Below are positions 22,401 to 34,400 of a stretch of DNA of 64,000 nt, in pieces. A program made the position numbers and the translations under genes. The DNA is from Prostheceraeus crozeri (Eukaryota; Platyhelminthes; Polycladida; Euryleptidae), in assembly GCA_907163375.1 (NCBI GenBank), contig CAJQUW010005236.1:186001-250000 (forward strand). Direction: 5' to 3'. The notes beneath the pieces are model-generated. The model was not told where the DNA came from, made no database searches, and worked only from the letters and a program-made list of their open reading frames with translations. Every line of letters starts with the position of its first letter. Position 1 is the stretch's first letter.

Positions 22401-25400
22401 CGGTTAGCGTCGCCATTCGATTCAGCGTGGTCGACTACCCTACTGGGGAACGTTTATTTCAAAACCGATTTTTTGGTGGGAAAATAACTGGCAAAAGTTT
22501 TGGTCCGACCTCTCGCCCTTCCTTCTTGAAAAATATTTATGAGTTTGAAAATCAAGGTTTTGGAAAATCACATTTTGATCAGCATCATCATCATCAACCT
22601 CCTCGGTCATCAGCTATCACCATCATCATTATCTTAGTCTTCAATAGCATGACATCATCATCATCTTAGTTTGAATCATGTTCACGTGTCATCAAAATCA
22701 TCATTAGTCTAAGTCATCAGCATCCTCATCTGCAATCGCTATCATCAGTCATCTGGCCTAATCACCATCAGCATTTCATAGTTCACGAGGAGCTGTGGGC
22801 GGTATTCATTTGCGTTCATGTGAGTGTTTAGATTGAAATAGATTTGTGACCATTTGTTCAACAGTTATCAGCAACATATAAGGTCATCATCAATCTGCAT
22901 GACCCAGTCACCATTACTGTAGTCTTCATCATTATCAGGCATCATCATCATGATCGCCATCACCATCATGTCTTCAATGGTCAGATCTGAGATCCAGGTC
23001 CCCCCCCGGTAGGGCAGTCGAATGAATCGAATGGCAGCGGTTCGGACGCGATCCGAGCGCAAGAAGTTGTCTAAAGACGAGGCCGTCCGCTTGCCGGACA
23101 CCAACATTTTCCGTCAGCGAAAATTTCTAAGCTACAATCCCAGCCAAATTGCACCCAAAATTCAGTTTTGAGACTGAGGCGATCCAAAGACCTGTCGACC
23201 ACGCTGAATCGAATGGCGGCGGTTCGGAGACGATCCGAGCGTAGAAAGTGAGCCGAAGTCAATGCTGTCCAGTAACCGGGCATCCTTCACTATTCATGAT
23301 TTCTGTAAAAAATATTCCCTGTCCAAGCAACCTTTGTTCAAATGACTTTAGAATGACTTCAAAATGACTTACTTTTGGCCACATTTAAAGTATAGTGATG
23401 TTTTTCATCGGAAAAACAAAAATCGCCTCATCAGAATCATTTTTCTGGTTTTCGCAAAACTTGTCTGGCCATCATACAGTATTCAGACATAATATTTAAG
23501 CAGGCCTACATTATCAGGAACGATTTTTTTTCACTTATATGCACACATTACAGATGAGATCGTAGCAAGATCCCTCGTCTTGCATATTTCAAATATCGTT
23601 TTCTACTTTCTGTAGAATAATTTAACTCACTCTTCGAAATTTCACAAGCTTAATCTTGATGAGCATATCGTCATAGTTATATCTGTGTGGTCTGGCTAAC
23701 TTGGTCCCTTATCTCAACCTATATTTCATAAAATGTGTCAGTAAATAATCAAGGCAAAAAAGATCTAATTGGGATGCAAACAATTATTTCCTTCTTCTTT
23801 TATGGCATTATTTCTTATTCTGCACAATATTCGATTTCTAGTCATATTAAGTTACAATAAAAAACTTGTATCAGTAAAATTACAAAAAATTTATTTAAGG
23901 ATTGCATATAATTGCATAACATGTTTGCTGTTACTTTGTATATGCGCTACAAACTACAACACATTTGTTGAAACATTTCTAATAAAATGTGCACCAATAT
24001 TTTGGTCGATGTTGAGAAAAATAAAACTTAACTCAAATGGATTCATATTGGCCTGAGGCTATTTTGCCTCCACTACTTTCTTAATTTAGCGAATAACGTC
24101 GCTATGGCAGGGATGCTAAAATAACATTCATTAATGATACTTGTCACTTCATCTGTAGATTGCAACAACATATTGCAAATACAACTTTCGTACGTTTATT
24201 CGTTTGATTATGACTTGATTCTACTTGAACCCAGCATTTCTAATTCTACTTTGAATCACAACCGCATTCTTTATGTTAATCCTCTCCTGCATGAACTGCA
24301 TCTAAATGCGAAATACAATTTGAAAAGTTAGGTTGTACTAATTGAAAGCCTGATAATCGTTTTATTGAAAGAAGGGAAAATAAAATGAGCCTCCTGCTTT
24401 GACACACAATGAATGCACCGTTAATCGCAATCATATCATTTTGCTTTCCTGAAATCTTCTAATCAGTGGCTAGCTAGCCTTTAGCTAGAAGAAATTTAGC
24501 TGATTATGCTAACCAGTTAGGATGCGTTTACACGCGCAACTTGAATGATGACACTTTCGATCCATGAGTCAGAAAATAGACAAACAATGGAAGTAAGGGC
24601 ATGCCTTCAATAATTGTGCTTCGTGTGTTACCAGACAAAAGCGGTTTAGTGAGTGGTGATAAAGAAAAATGGATGCATTGATCTCATCAGCTTATTATTC
24701 TCTGAGTGTCAGTAAAAAATGTCAGCTAAAGTTTAACAAGGCGCAACTTCAACCGACACTCAGAGAATTTGATAAGCTGATGAGATCGATGCATTTCTCT
24801 TAATCACCATTCACTAAATTGCCGTTGTCTGGTGATGCACAAAGCACGATTATTTAAGCCATGCCTTTGCTTCCATTGTTTGTCCATTCCTTTCTTGACT
24901 CATCACTAGGGCAATTTTTTAAGACCTAAAAATAGAAAAAATATGACCTTAAAAAGCTTTAAATATAGACAAATATGACCTAACAAACTCAAAATGTGAT
25001 CAAAATATGAACTTAAAATCGTAAATTGCAGTTTGGCAAAATTTAAAAATCTTAAAATATAGCAAAAATTATGCCGCCATTTTCAGGCAAAAAGTTAAAT
25101 TCAAGACAAATAAAACGATTTATTTCAAACGATCTTTGTACAAAACAGTAATGTAATTTACTTTATTTGATGTAAAAAAAGTCTGTCTTTGCATAGCCTC
25201 TTCTTCAACATGGAGAAGAACGCTCTACCGAAGCAGCGGTTGGCTGGCAAGGGAAGGCAGATGACAGCCTGGCGCCGCTTATAACAGTCATATCTGTAGG
25301 CAATGCACGCATTGGAACTGTCCTCAGACTGCATCGCGCTGCTGAGAAGACCAATATTCCGTCATTCTGCAAGCATCGGTCATTTCTATATCTCCTTCCC

Positions 25401-28400
25401 GGTAACTCTAACAGTCTAAGCCTACAGCAAAATGACCAAAATATGACTGAATATGATGAGACACAGAAAATGACAATATTACCTCACCCTAAAAATATGA
25501 CAAAATATGACGTCATAAAAAATGCCCTACTCATCATGGATCGAAAAGTGCTACCAATCAAGTTGCGTGTGTAAACGCACCCTTAGAACATTGGTTGATC
25601 ATATTTGTAGAAAATTGCAAGAATGCCAGATACATATACTTGTCAAAGCACGTCATATATCACATGAAATTCAGAATGTAGATTAAGTATTTGTAATTTT
25701 AAGTGATGCACATGCTTTGATGGGTTGATAAACACGTTGACTAAGAAGAATTTTGGTACGATGCACAAAATTCAAAAATCTCATCACGATATTCATGTGC
25801 CTTCATATTCCTCCCTAGATTCATATGATTTCCTTATCTGACAATAAATTTCGAAGCACGAGCGTTTTTACATCAGCAACAGTCAAGGATAACATAGCTG
25901 TCAATAACAAACACTGCAGAACAATATGGACAGACGGGTCGCGCAGAAGGACAATGTAATAATAGAAAGAGGGTAGGAGAGGTAGATAGGATCGAAAGAT
26001 AAGGATGGGAACATTACCGTTCTGGTCCACTGCTGTCGGGGATGGAGATACGCGCAACGTACTGTACAGGCGGGCGGGCGAATATTTGCACACACAGAAT
26101 GGAGGATGGAGATAGGGAGATTTAGGGCCCACCATCGTCACAATGATATAATTAGTGTTTGATTTTGTTCGTTTATGATAATAATGTGGATGGAAAACAG
26201 TCAGAGGATATCCACAGTAGGGCCAGGCGGGCGTACAGAGGGCGGGCCAAACGTATTGTGACAATTTCGATTTCCAATGTTCGATTTTGACAATTTCAGG
26301 GAAGCGGGCGAAAGGGCGGGCCATAGGGCATGAAAAGGAAAGAGGTGACCGCGCGTGAGCGCAAGTTTGGAGCATGATTATAATACACAAACAGAGAAAT
26401 TATATTTTTCCTTTTCCATCTTCCTGAAATTGAATTTCATCAGTTTAAACTGAAATCATTACTCCTATTTGACTTGACAGAAAGCGATTCCAATAATGAA
26501 ACAAAATTGCAAAAAACATATGTTGCAAAATTATGCAGCTTTTAGAGATTGAACATCAAGTTATATCGGGATGACAGCTTCCTGAATAGTCATCAACTCA
26601 AATAATAGTATTCTATCACTTGCACAAAATGAGATAACGCTACAGCTCTAGGTATGAAACTACAACTTGGATATCCATTCATCTGTTATTCCAAATTTGT
26701 TAATCTCTCTTCATTTTGTACTTCGGTTACTTCTTACTTTACCCTTTCATCTGACCAAAGCGTGTGTGTGTTTGTGACGTCAAAGGAGCGCACGTGAGAG
26801 AATCAGGTACAACCAGGCCTATGAAAAATGAGGCCCCAAAAATGTGAAAGGAGATTTTTGGCGCAAGTGTGTTGCTGCACTAATTCTTTTGTTACTACAA
26901 ATGTCCTTCTCCATCAATAAAATGTCTTTGCGTGTTAAATCACCCCGAATCGTTACCTTATATCCAATATTTTCATGTAATTTCATATAGGATAAAAACA
27001 TAAAATTGATTGAAGGAATTAATTAATTATTCCAATAAAGCGTGCGAAAACAAAGGAAAAGCATTAAAGTTCTAATTATATTAATAAACTTCGGGATGCA
27101 TGTCTTTCTGAACTATTTTTGGACCCGTTCTTCTCGGGAGCTGTTCATCCTGTCATTGAAGTGACATGCGTCATTTAAGATTCACAATTCACAAGCACCG
27201 ACTTGAGAACATAAATGCGTTTCCTTTGCTTTGACATTAATTCCTTCGAGCACATTTTTGCCTTCTATAAAATTACATAACACTTCACATTAAAGGCAAC
27301 AAATCGGGTTACACATAATTTAATAGTCAAATACATCACAATAACGGTCAGAGATATTTATATCAACAGCAGAATTTTCTGATGGCTTCCATGGTGTTCA
27401 TGGCTTTGAATCCAGGAATGCTGAAGGAACCGGGTTATTGGACCTGTGTGCTGCTTAGAACATTACGATGGTCAACACCTTTGAGAAAGTGGCCTCTCGG
27501 CTAATTAGGTATAGGCCGGGGTCCGCATCGACTATGTGTTGGTTAGAAGGGCAGACCTGAAGCTAGTTCGTGATGCAAAACTCATTGGACGTGAAGAGTG
27601 CATATCGCAACATAAGCTGCTTGTTTGTGACATGAACATCAAAGTAAGACCACCGAAGAAGAAAATTTTGGCTCCTAGACTTTGCATTTGGAAGCTTAAG
27701 TCACCCACCGCTCGTGTTGCTTTTGAAAAGGATGCATCAGAGCGATTCCAATCTGCAGTCCATTCAGATGATGTTGAAGGGTTGTGGTCAGTGTTGAAGT
27801 CAGGTTTGCTAGGAGCATGTGAGCATTCATGCGGGTTTACCAAAAGTGGACCGGTCAGAGGAAGAGAGACTTGGTGGTGGAATGAAGCAGATGAATATGC
27901 GGTAAAGAGGAAACGTAAACTCTGGAAGGAGTGGCAAAAGGGATAAGTAGATAAGCCAACAGTGAGGCAAAACGGGTCGCTAAGTCTGCAATCTACTTCG
28001 CCAGAAAGAACGCCCCAACGAGAGATATTCAGCGAAATATCTACTGTTCAGAAGAAGAATCAAGTGTTCAAGCTTGCCCGCAAGACAGAGGAAGAAAATC
28101 AAGATGCTATTGGCGAATAGTGCATCAAAAGAGAAGATGGTAGCACCGCATATTCTGATGCTGACAAGCTAGCTGCATGGAAGAGATATTATGATGCCTT
28201 GTTGAATGTTTAGTTCCCTTGGGATCACACTCTACTTGCACGTGTTCCACCGACTTTGTGTCCTCCTATATGAATTGATGCCACTAAGATCAAAAGAGCT
28301 GTTGAGGGCATGAGGGACAAGAAAGCAGATGGCCCATCGGGTGGGGTAGTAGAAATGATCCGCGCTGGAGGGGATGCGGCTGTCGACTTGGTAGCAAGCT

Positions 28401-31400
28401 ATCAAATGCCTCTATCCGAGAGGGGCAAATGCCTAAAGATTGGAATCTGTCGTTCATCATTAACTGCTACTAAGGTAAAGGCGATGCTCATGAAAATCCT
28501 GGAAAGAGTGCTTGAGCCATTCATCAGACAACAGGTGTCAATTGACTCAATGCAGTTCGGCTTCATGCCGGGACGAGCGGCAACTGGTCCAATTTTCATT
28601 TCGCGACAGCTACAGAAAAATTTCATTGAAAGCGAAAGGAGTTGTATTTCATCTTTCTTGACTTGCAGAAAGCGTTTGATCGGGTGCCGAGACAACATGT
28701 GTCTCCGAAGTGTGAAGATTTATGAGAATGAGACGTGGCCAATCGCTATGGAGGACCTCAATCGTTTGAGCCACAGTGACAATGCAATGATCAGGTGGAT
28801 CTGTTCAAAACGGCTAGATGATCGGGTTCCTACTGAGGATCGCAGGGGACGGCTTGGCATCCATCCATTGGATGCTGTCATTCGATGGGGAAGACTCCGC
28901 TGGTGTGGTCATGTGCAAAGAATGCAAGAGGACTCCTGGCCAAAGAAAGTGATGAATCTGGAGGTAGAAGGACCCAAGCCAAGGGGACGACCGAAGAAGA
29001 GGTAGTTTGACCGACGTTTGTCGACGTCCAACACTCGAAACACGGGGGAATGGATGATAAATCGTGGAGTGAGTGAGTGAAATTACTTTTCAGATCGGAT
29101 CGGACAAGATACCCAAAGAAAAATCCGAAATCTTAGATATGCATGTACACGGTGCTTCTTAATTTTGACGAACTATTGAACGAAAATAGCACTACTGAAA
29201 CTCCATATATTTATCTTTTCCGCATCGTACTTCAGTGTAGGTTTTCGGATACATGTAGCAGCTAACAGTAGGAGCATGCGTTCGGAAAGTTGGTTTCAAG
29301 TTTCAATCTATGAGACTGCTTGGTCCTACAAGTCCATGGGCCATCATAGCAGAGGTCAACAGCTTGCCTACTCCTCATCTAATCCTAAATATTTGAATAA
29401 CAAGTTAAATTGAGATATGCACAAAACGAAATATAGCCTAATTGTCGACGGTTCGGCAGTCATCTTTATCGAAACAGGTTGCCTAATCTACATACTGCAT
29501 AATCTTGAGAAATCCGCAACCTGTCTCGATAAAGGCGACTGCCGAAATGTCGACAATCATGTTTTATTTTTTCATACTCACATTTTACCTTGGAGTTAGG
29601 CGGTAGTGAAACGTATTTCTCTTTTGATACATTCTAACTGACCGATAGCCATCATCAAAAACTTTTAGTTTGAATTTTTGGTATAAATAGACTGAAATGT
29701 TAAGCCTCCAGGTCATTGCTTAAGTATCGGTACTTTTTTCAATTGTCTACGATCTAGAATTATCGAAAATGTATCCTTGATCAAATATTCAGCCAACAGC
29801 ATTACTTTTGTAAGAGGTGAGCCCACTATCCAGTGAGATGACAGTTTACAAACGATAAGATATTGCATGCTAAACAACATCTTGTCGATCGGTTGGTATA
29901 TTCAATTTCAGATGGAAAAGGAAAGACCGCTCATGGTATCAACAAATATTGAATAACGGCTGCCCGGTATCGGTTACATGAAGCAAATCAAAGTACTCTG
30001 CTTTTCGATGATTTGCAAACTAATATGATCTACATTTTGTCGATTTGTCGAGACAGGACAGCCGGGCAATCACATACGCAATATGCATGTATGTATACCA
30101 AGGAGGAAACGTGCATTTCAGATAAAATATTGAAAAATCATAGAACGATTCTACACATTACCGCCAGGCAAAATGCAGTCAAATTTCGGTTTACAAGAAA
30201 CATTATGTCTCTAATAATACCATAATGCTGTCACCAATAATATCATTGTAATGTCACCATAATATTAAGATAATGCACATGGCAACATGTCTTTGATCGA
30301 AAATTCAGACAAAATTGATTAGCATATAATGCATTTTCAACACATAATTCTGAAACTCTGCTTCCTTGCCATTTAAGTAGTAAGCAGCGATGGCTTTGAC
30401 GAAATTTGACTGCATGCTTAGGAAGACAACTTTGTTTTTTGTGGTCATCACCAGAGCTGGAACCTGGCCATTGCTACAGGCCTTGATAGCATCAAAGGTC
30501 GGTCTGGGCTTTTTTAAATTTTCAGCTGTCTACAGTTAACCATCTTTCACCCATTAAAGCTCAAATTTTTGTTTTAAGCGTGTTGAAACGTCTTTTGAAG
30601 GAAATACTTCCACTAATGCATCAAATTCACTCACTTCAGCTTCAAAAGCCAGCGATTTATAAACCTTGTATTGATTGAAAGGTTGATCAAATAGATCAAC
30701 GTCTCCAATATTGCAATGTTTGTAAGTCTTGTAATTTTCTTACAAAGTCGAATCATAAATAGTCTGCAATCTGCGCCAAAGGGAAGGCCTACAAGATTCA
30801 AGATCATGAATCCTGACGAAAATGGCTCACTTTGGATGCTCAAGAACAATGATGGTGATGCCTCAACTTGGGATGCGTATCGCAGTTTGTTTCATAAATC
30901 TTACAAACGCTTACTTACAAGTGTCCATATTTCTAGTACATTGGCGGTACATGTATCGTTCATGTTACTTTGAAGAGACGTTTTTAAATAATTGTTCGAA
31001 TCTTTCAGTCAAATTATTGTAAACCGTTCTGATACTGCATATAAGTACACACATCTGTCCACACGCAGGAGTTATATCAACATCGTGAGTCCATCTTATG
31101 GCTGCAGACTATTGCCTGCATGCATTTTTCACATATCCCTCAAATAGATAGAAAGCGTCCAATTTGGGTACCAATGTCCTTCCGCCTCCTTGTGGTGGTA
31201 CCCGCCCCGTTCCTCGGATCGGGTCGACATGGGGGACACTTTCCCGAGTGGCCGTCTGTTGGCGCGCTGCCTCCTTCGGGTTTTTGCCACTCTATTTCTC
31301 CGTTGGTCGTGGAGAAATAGTTGTCTTCTTCTGTATATATCTTTACGGCCACTTTCTTTCATCTCCTCTCCCTCGTCTACTCATTCTTCTCCTGCTCCTC

Positions 31401-34400
31401 ATGGCAGGAATCCATCCCAATCCTGGTCCTTCACCTCGCCACCCTCCTAGGTACCCATGCGGAGTCTGTCAAAGAAGCGTTGGCTACACCGGCCGTTCTG
31501 CTCAGTGCTCGGCATGTAAACTTTGGATTCATCTTCGCTGTTCCTCTCTTACCTCCCGCGCCTTCAACGCCCTCCCCAGGCGTCACCAATGGGTCTGTCC
31601 CACCTGCTCTCCTACACACTTTCGTTTTCCTTCTCCATCCCCAACTGTTTCTACCTCAGACCGCTCTTCCTCCCTCTCCCGCGCCCAATCCTCGGCCCCT
31701 TTGGCCTCTTCCCTGCAACCCCGCGTTGTCCTCTCTCGCCCCCTCTCCTCCCAACCGCTCGTCCTCAGTCGCCGCTGGCCGGCCTCCTCCCTCCCGTCGC
31801 CCCGCACCCCTGTGCCTGTCTCCACCCCTCGGCTGCCTCTCTCTCGTCCCTGCAGCCTGGTGTCGTCCTCTCCCGTCTCCACCTTCCCCGCCCGCTCCGA
31901 GCCCTACCCCCCGTGACTGCTGCTCCCTCTTCCATGCAGCCTCGGGTTGTTCTGTCCCGTCTCCCTGCGTCTGCCCTCCCCCTGTCTCCTCCTCTGTCTT
32001 GCCTCCCCCACCTCCTCCTCCCGCTCCTTACCCTTCCTCAGCCTTTTCTTTGCCATGTCCTCCCTCGCCCAGCCCACCTTCACCCGTAAGACCCCTCCGT
32101 CCTATTCGCTCTTCCCCCGATCTTCAACCAACGAGCTCAAGATCCTTCAGTGGAACGCAAACGGAGTGCGGGCCCGCCGCTTGGAGCTCACTCACTTTCT
32201 ATCTTCAAATCCTTACGACATCATTCTTATCCAGGAAACGAAACTTCTCCCATCCACTACTTTTCGTATTCCTGGATATAAGTGCTACCGCCAGGATCGA
32301 ACGATTCAGCCCCGCCGCGGCAGTGGTGGAGGCGTGATGACTCTGGTCCGGGATGGTCTTGCACATTCTCCTTGGTCCATCCCCTCGCTCGCTTCGTCTA
32401 ATTCTCATTGTAGCTTCCTTGGCATTCCTCCGCTCCAACACTATCTCTTTACTTAATGCCTACGTCCCCCCAGCTAGCTCCACCCCTACCGAGGCCCGCT
32501 CGCGCCGTACCTTCTATCCTTCCTCATTCCCCTCTTCCCCGTCCACCTTCATCTTTGGGGATCTTAATGCACACCACCCCTCCTGGGATTCTCGGGGCCA
32601 TCCTAACTCTCTCGGCTCCGAAATCTACTCCTGGCTTCTCGCTTCAGATCTTGAATCACTTAATGACCCTGATACTCCCACTCTCTTGCAGCAGTCTTCT
32701 GGATGGCGTACCTCCCCAGACCTCAGTCTGGTACCTTCGTCTCTTGCTCCTAGATGTGGCTGGTCCGTCCTTCCTGATCTTGGATCTGACCACCTCCCCA
32801 TCTCTATTAAGATTCCTCTCTCCCCACACTATTCTCCCAACGAGCGCAAACCCTCTTACAACTTTAAAAAGGCTCGCTGGGATGACTACAGGACTCATGT
32901 AACTTCTCATTGTCCCGACTCTGACTCGTACTCTTCTCTTACTCTTACTAAAGCCGCTGCTTCTTTCTCCTCTATCATCCTCGAAGCGGCAAAATTTTCA
33001 ATTCCTTTCGGTCGTACCCGCCAGTCCCCGAAAGCTTGGTGGTCCGCGGAACTAGATCAGCTCGTCCATGCTCGCCGCAAGGCATTCAGACGGGCCCATC
33101 GAAGTGAAGCGGATCGTCAGGCTTATGTTTCTGCATCCCGTTCCGCCTCCAGAGCCATTGCTAAAGCGAAAGCTGATGCTTGGCAACGGACAGCATCCCA
33201 TCTTCGCCTTTCCTCCAACCCCCGTAAGGTCTTCTCCCTCCTCCGCTCAGTAGCTGGTACTCCCAAATCCTCCAGTTCTGATCCAACCTTTCCCGGGTGT
33301 AGCTCTGCTAAGGCTACAGCCACCCGTTACGCTTCTTTTCTCAAGAGCCACTTCTCTAGATCCCTTCCTTCTAATCGCCGTCCTGAAAGCCGCCGCTTCC
33401 TTCGTGAGCTCCGCTCCTCTACCTGTACCTGCCCATCCTTTTGCTCTCCTTTTAGCCTGTCGGAGCTCACCACAGCTATTAGTTCTCTCTCCTCGTCGAC
33501 TGCAGCCGGTCCTGACCACGTCTCGTACCCTCTCCTCCAAAATCTTCCTCCTTCTGCCCTTGCTTTTCTTTTGTTTATCTTCAACCTCTCTTGGTCCACC
33601 TACTCCTTTCCCTCCGCCTGGAAATCTTCCACCATCTACCCGGTGCACAAATCTGGCAAACCCACAGACGCTCCGTCTTCGTTTCGTCCTATCTGCCTTA
33701 CATCTTGTATCTCGAAACTCTTTGAGCGTCTCGTGCTAGCCCGTCTGTCTTTTCTCCTCGAATCTAAGGATCTTCTGACCCCTCTTCAGGCCGGTTTTCG
33801 CCCAGGCCGTTCTACCAATGACCAGATAGTTCTTCTTACTCAGTCAATCTCCGATGGCTTTCACAACTCCAAGCCTTGTGCAAGGACTGTGTTAGCCACC
33901 GTTGATTTCTCTCGTGCATTCGACTCGGTCTGGCATTCAGCTCTCAACCACAAGCTTCTGGCCTCTGGCCTGCCTCCTTGCTTTGTTCGCTGGACCCAGT
34001 CTTTCTTATCGGACCGTCGTGCACAAGTGGCCTTTCGAAACTCTTCCAGTAACTCTTTCCGAGTTCGATGGGGAGTCCCTCAAGGGTCAGTGCTCGGCCC
34101 AGTCCTCTTCAACCTCATCATTAACGACGTTTCTTCCGTGCTCCCTCCCTCAGTCCGCTTTTCACTTTATGCAGACGATCTTGCTATTTGGGCGTCTTCT
34201 CCTCACTTTCACCTCGCTACTGCCGCCGTCCAAGAAGCTCTGTCTGAGCTCGAGGCTTGGTCTTTAAAGTGGCAGCTTCCTCTAAATCCCGCTAAATGCG
34301 AAGTCTCCTTCTTCAGCACCGCCACCCGTGAAGCTTCCGTTCAGCCCTCCCTGTCTCTTTTGGGCCGCCCCCTCTCGTTCAACGCTTCCCCAAGTTCCTC

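Noticed and set aside
25821-26390. 189-codon minus-strand frame around hnRNP K exon 4
   Set aside because: It reads the exon in a wrong frame, crosses both splice sites and shows no domain.
31321-32337. 338-codon Pro/Ser-rich frame in the LINE
   Set aside because: It overlaps the zinc-finger and endonuclease frame, and only that other frame has recognisable domains; C-rich DNA keeps it open.
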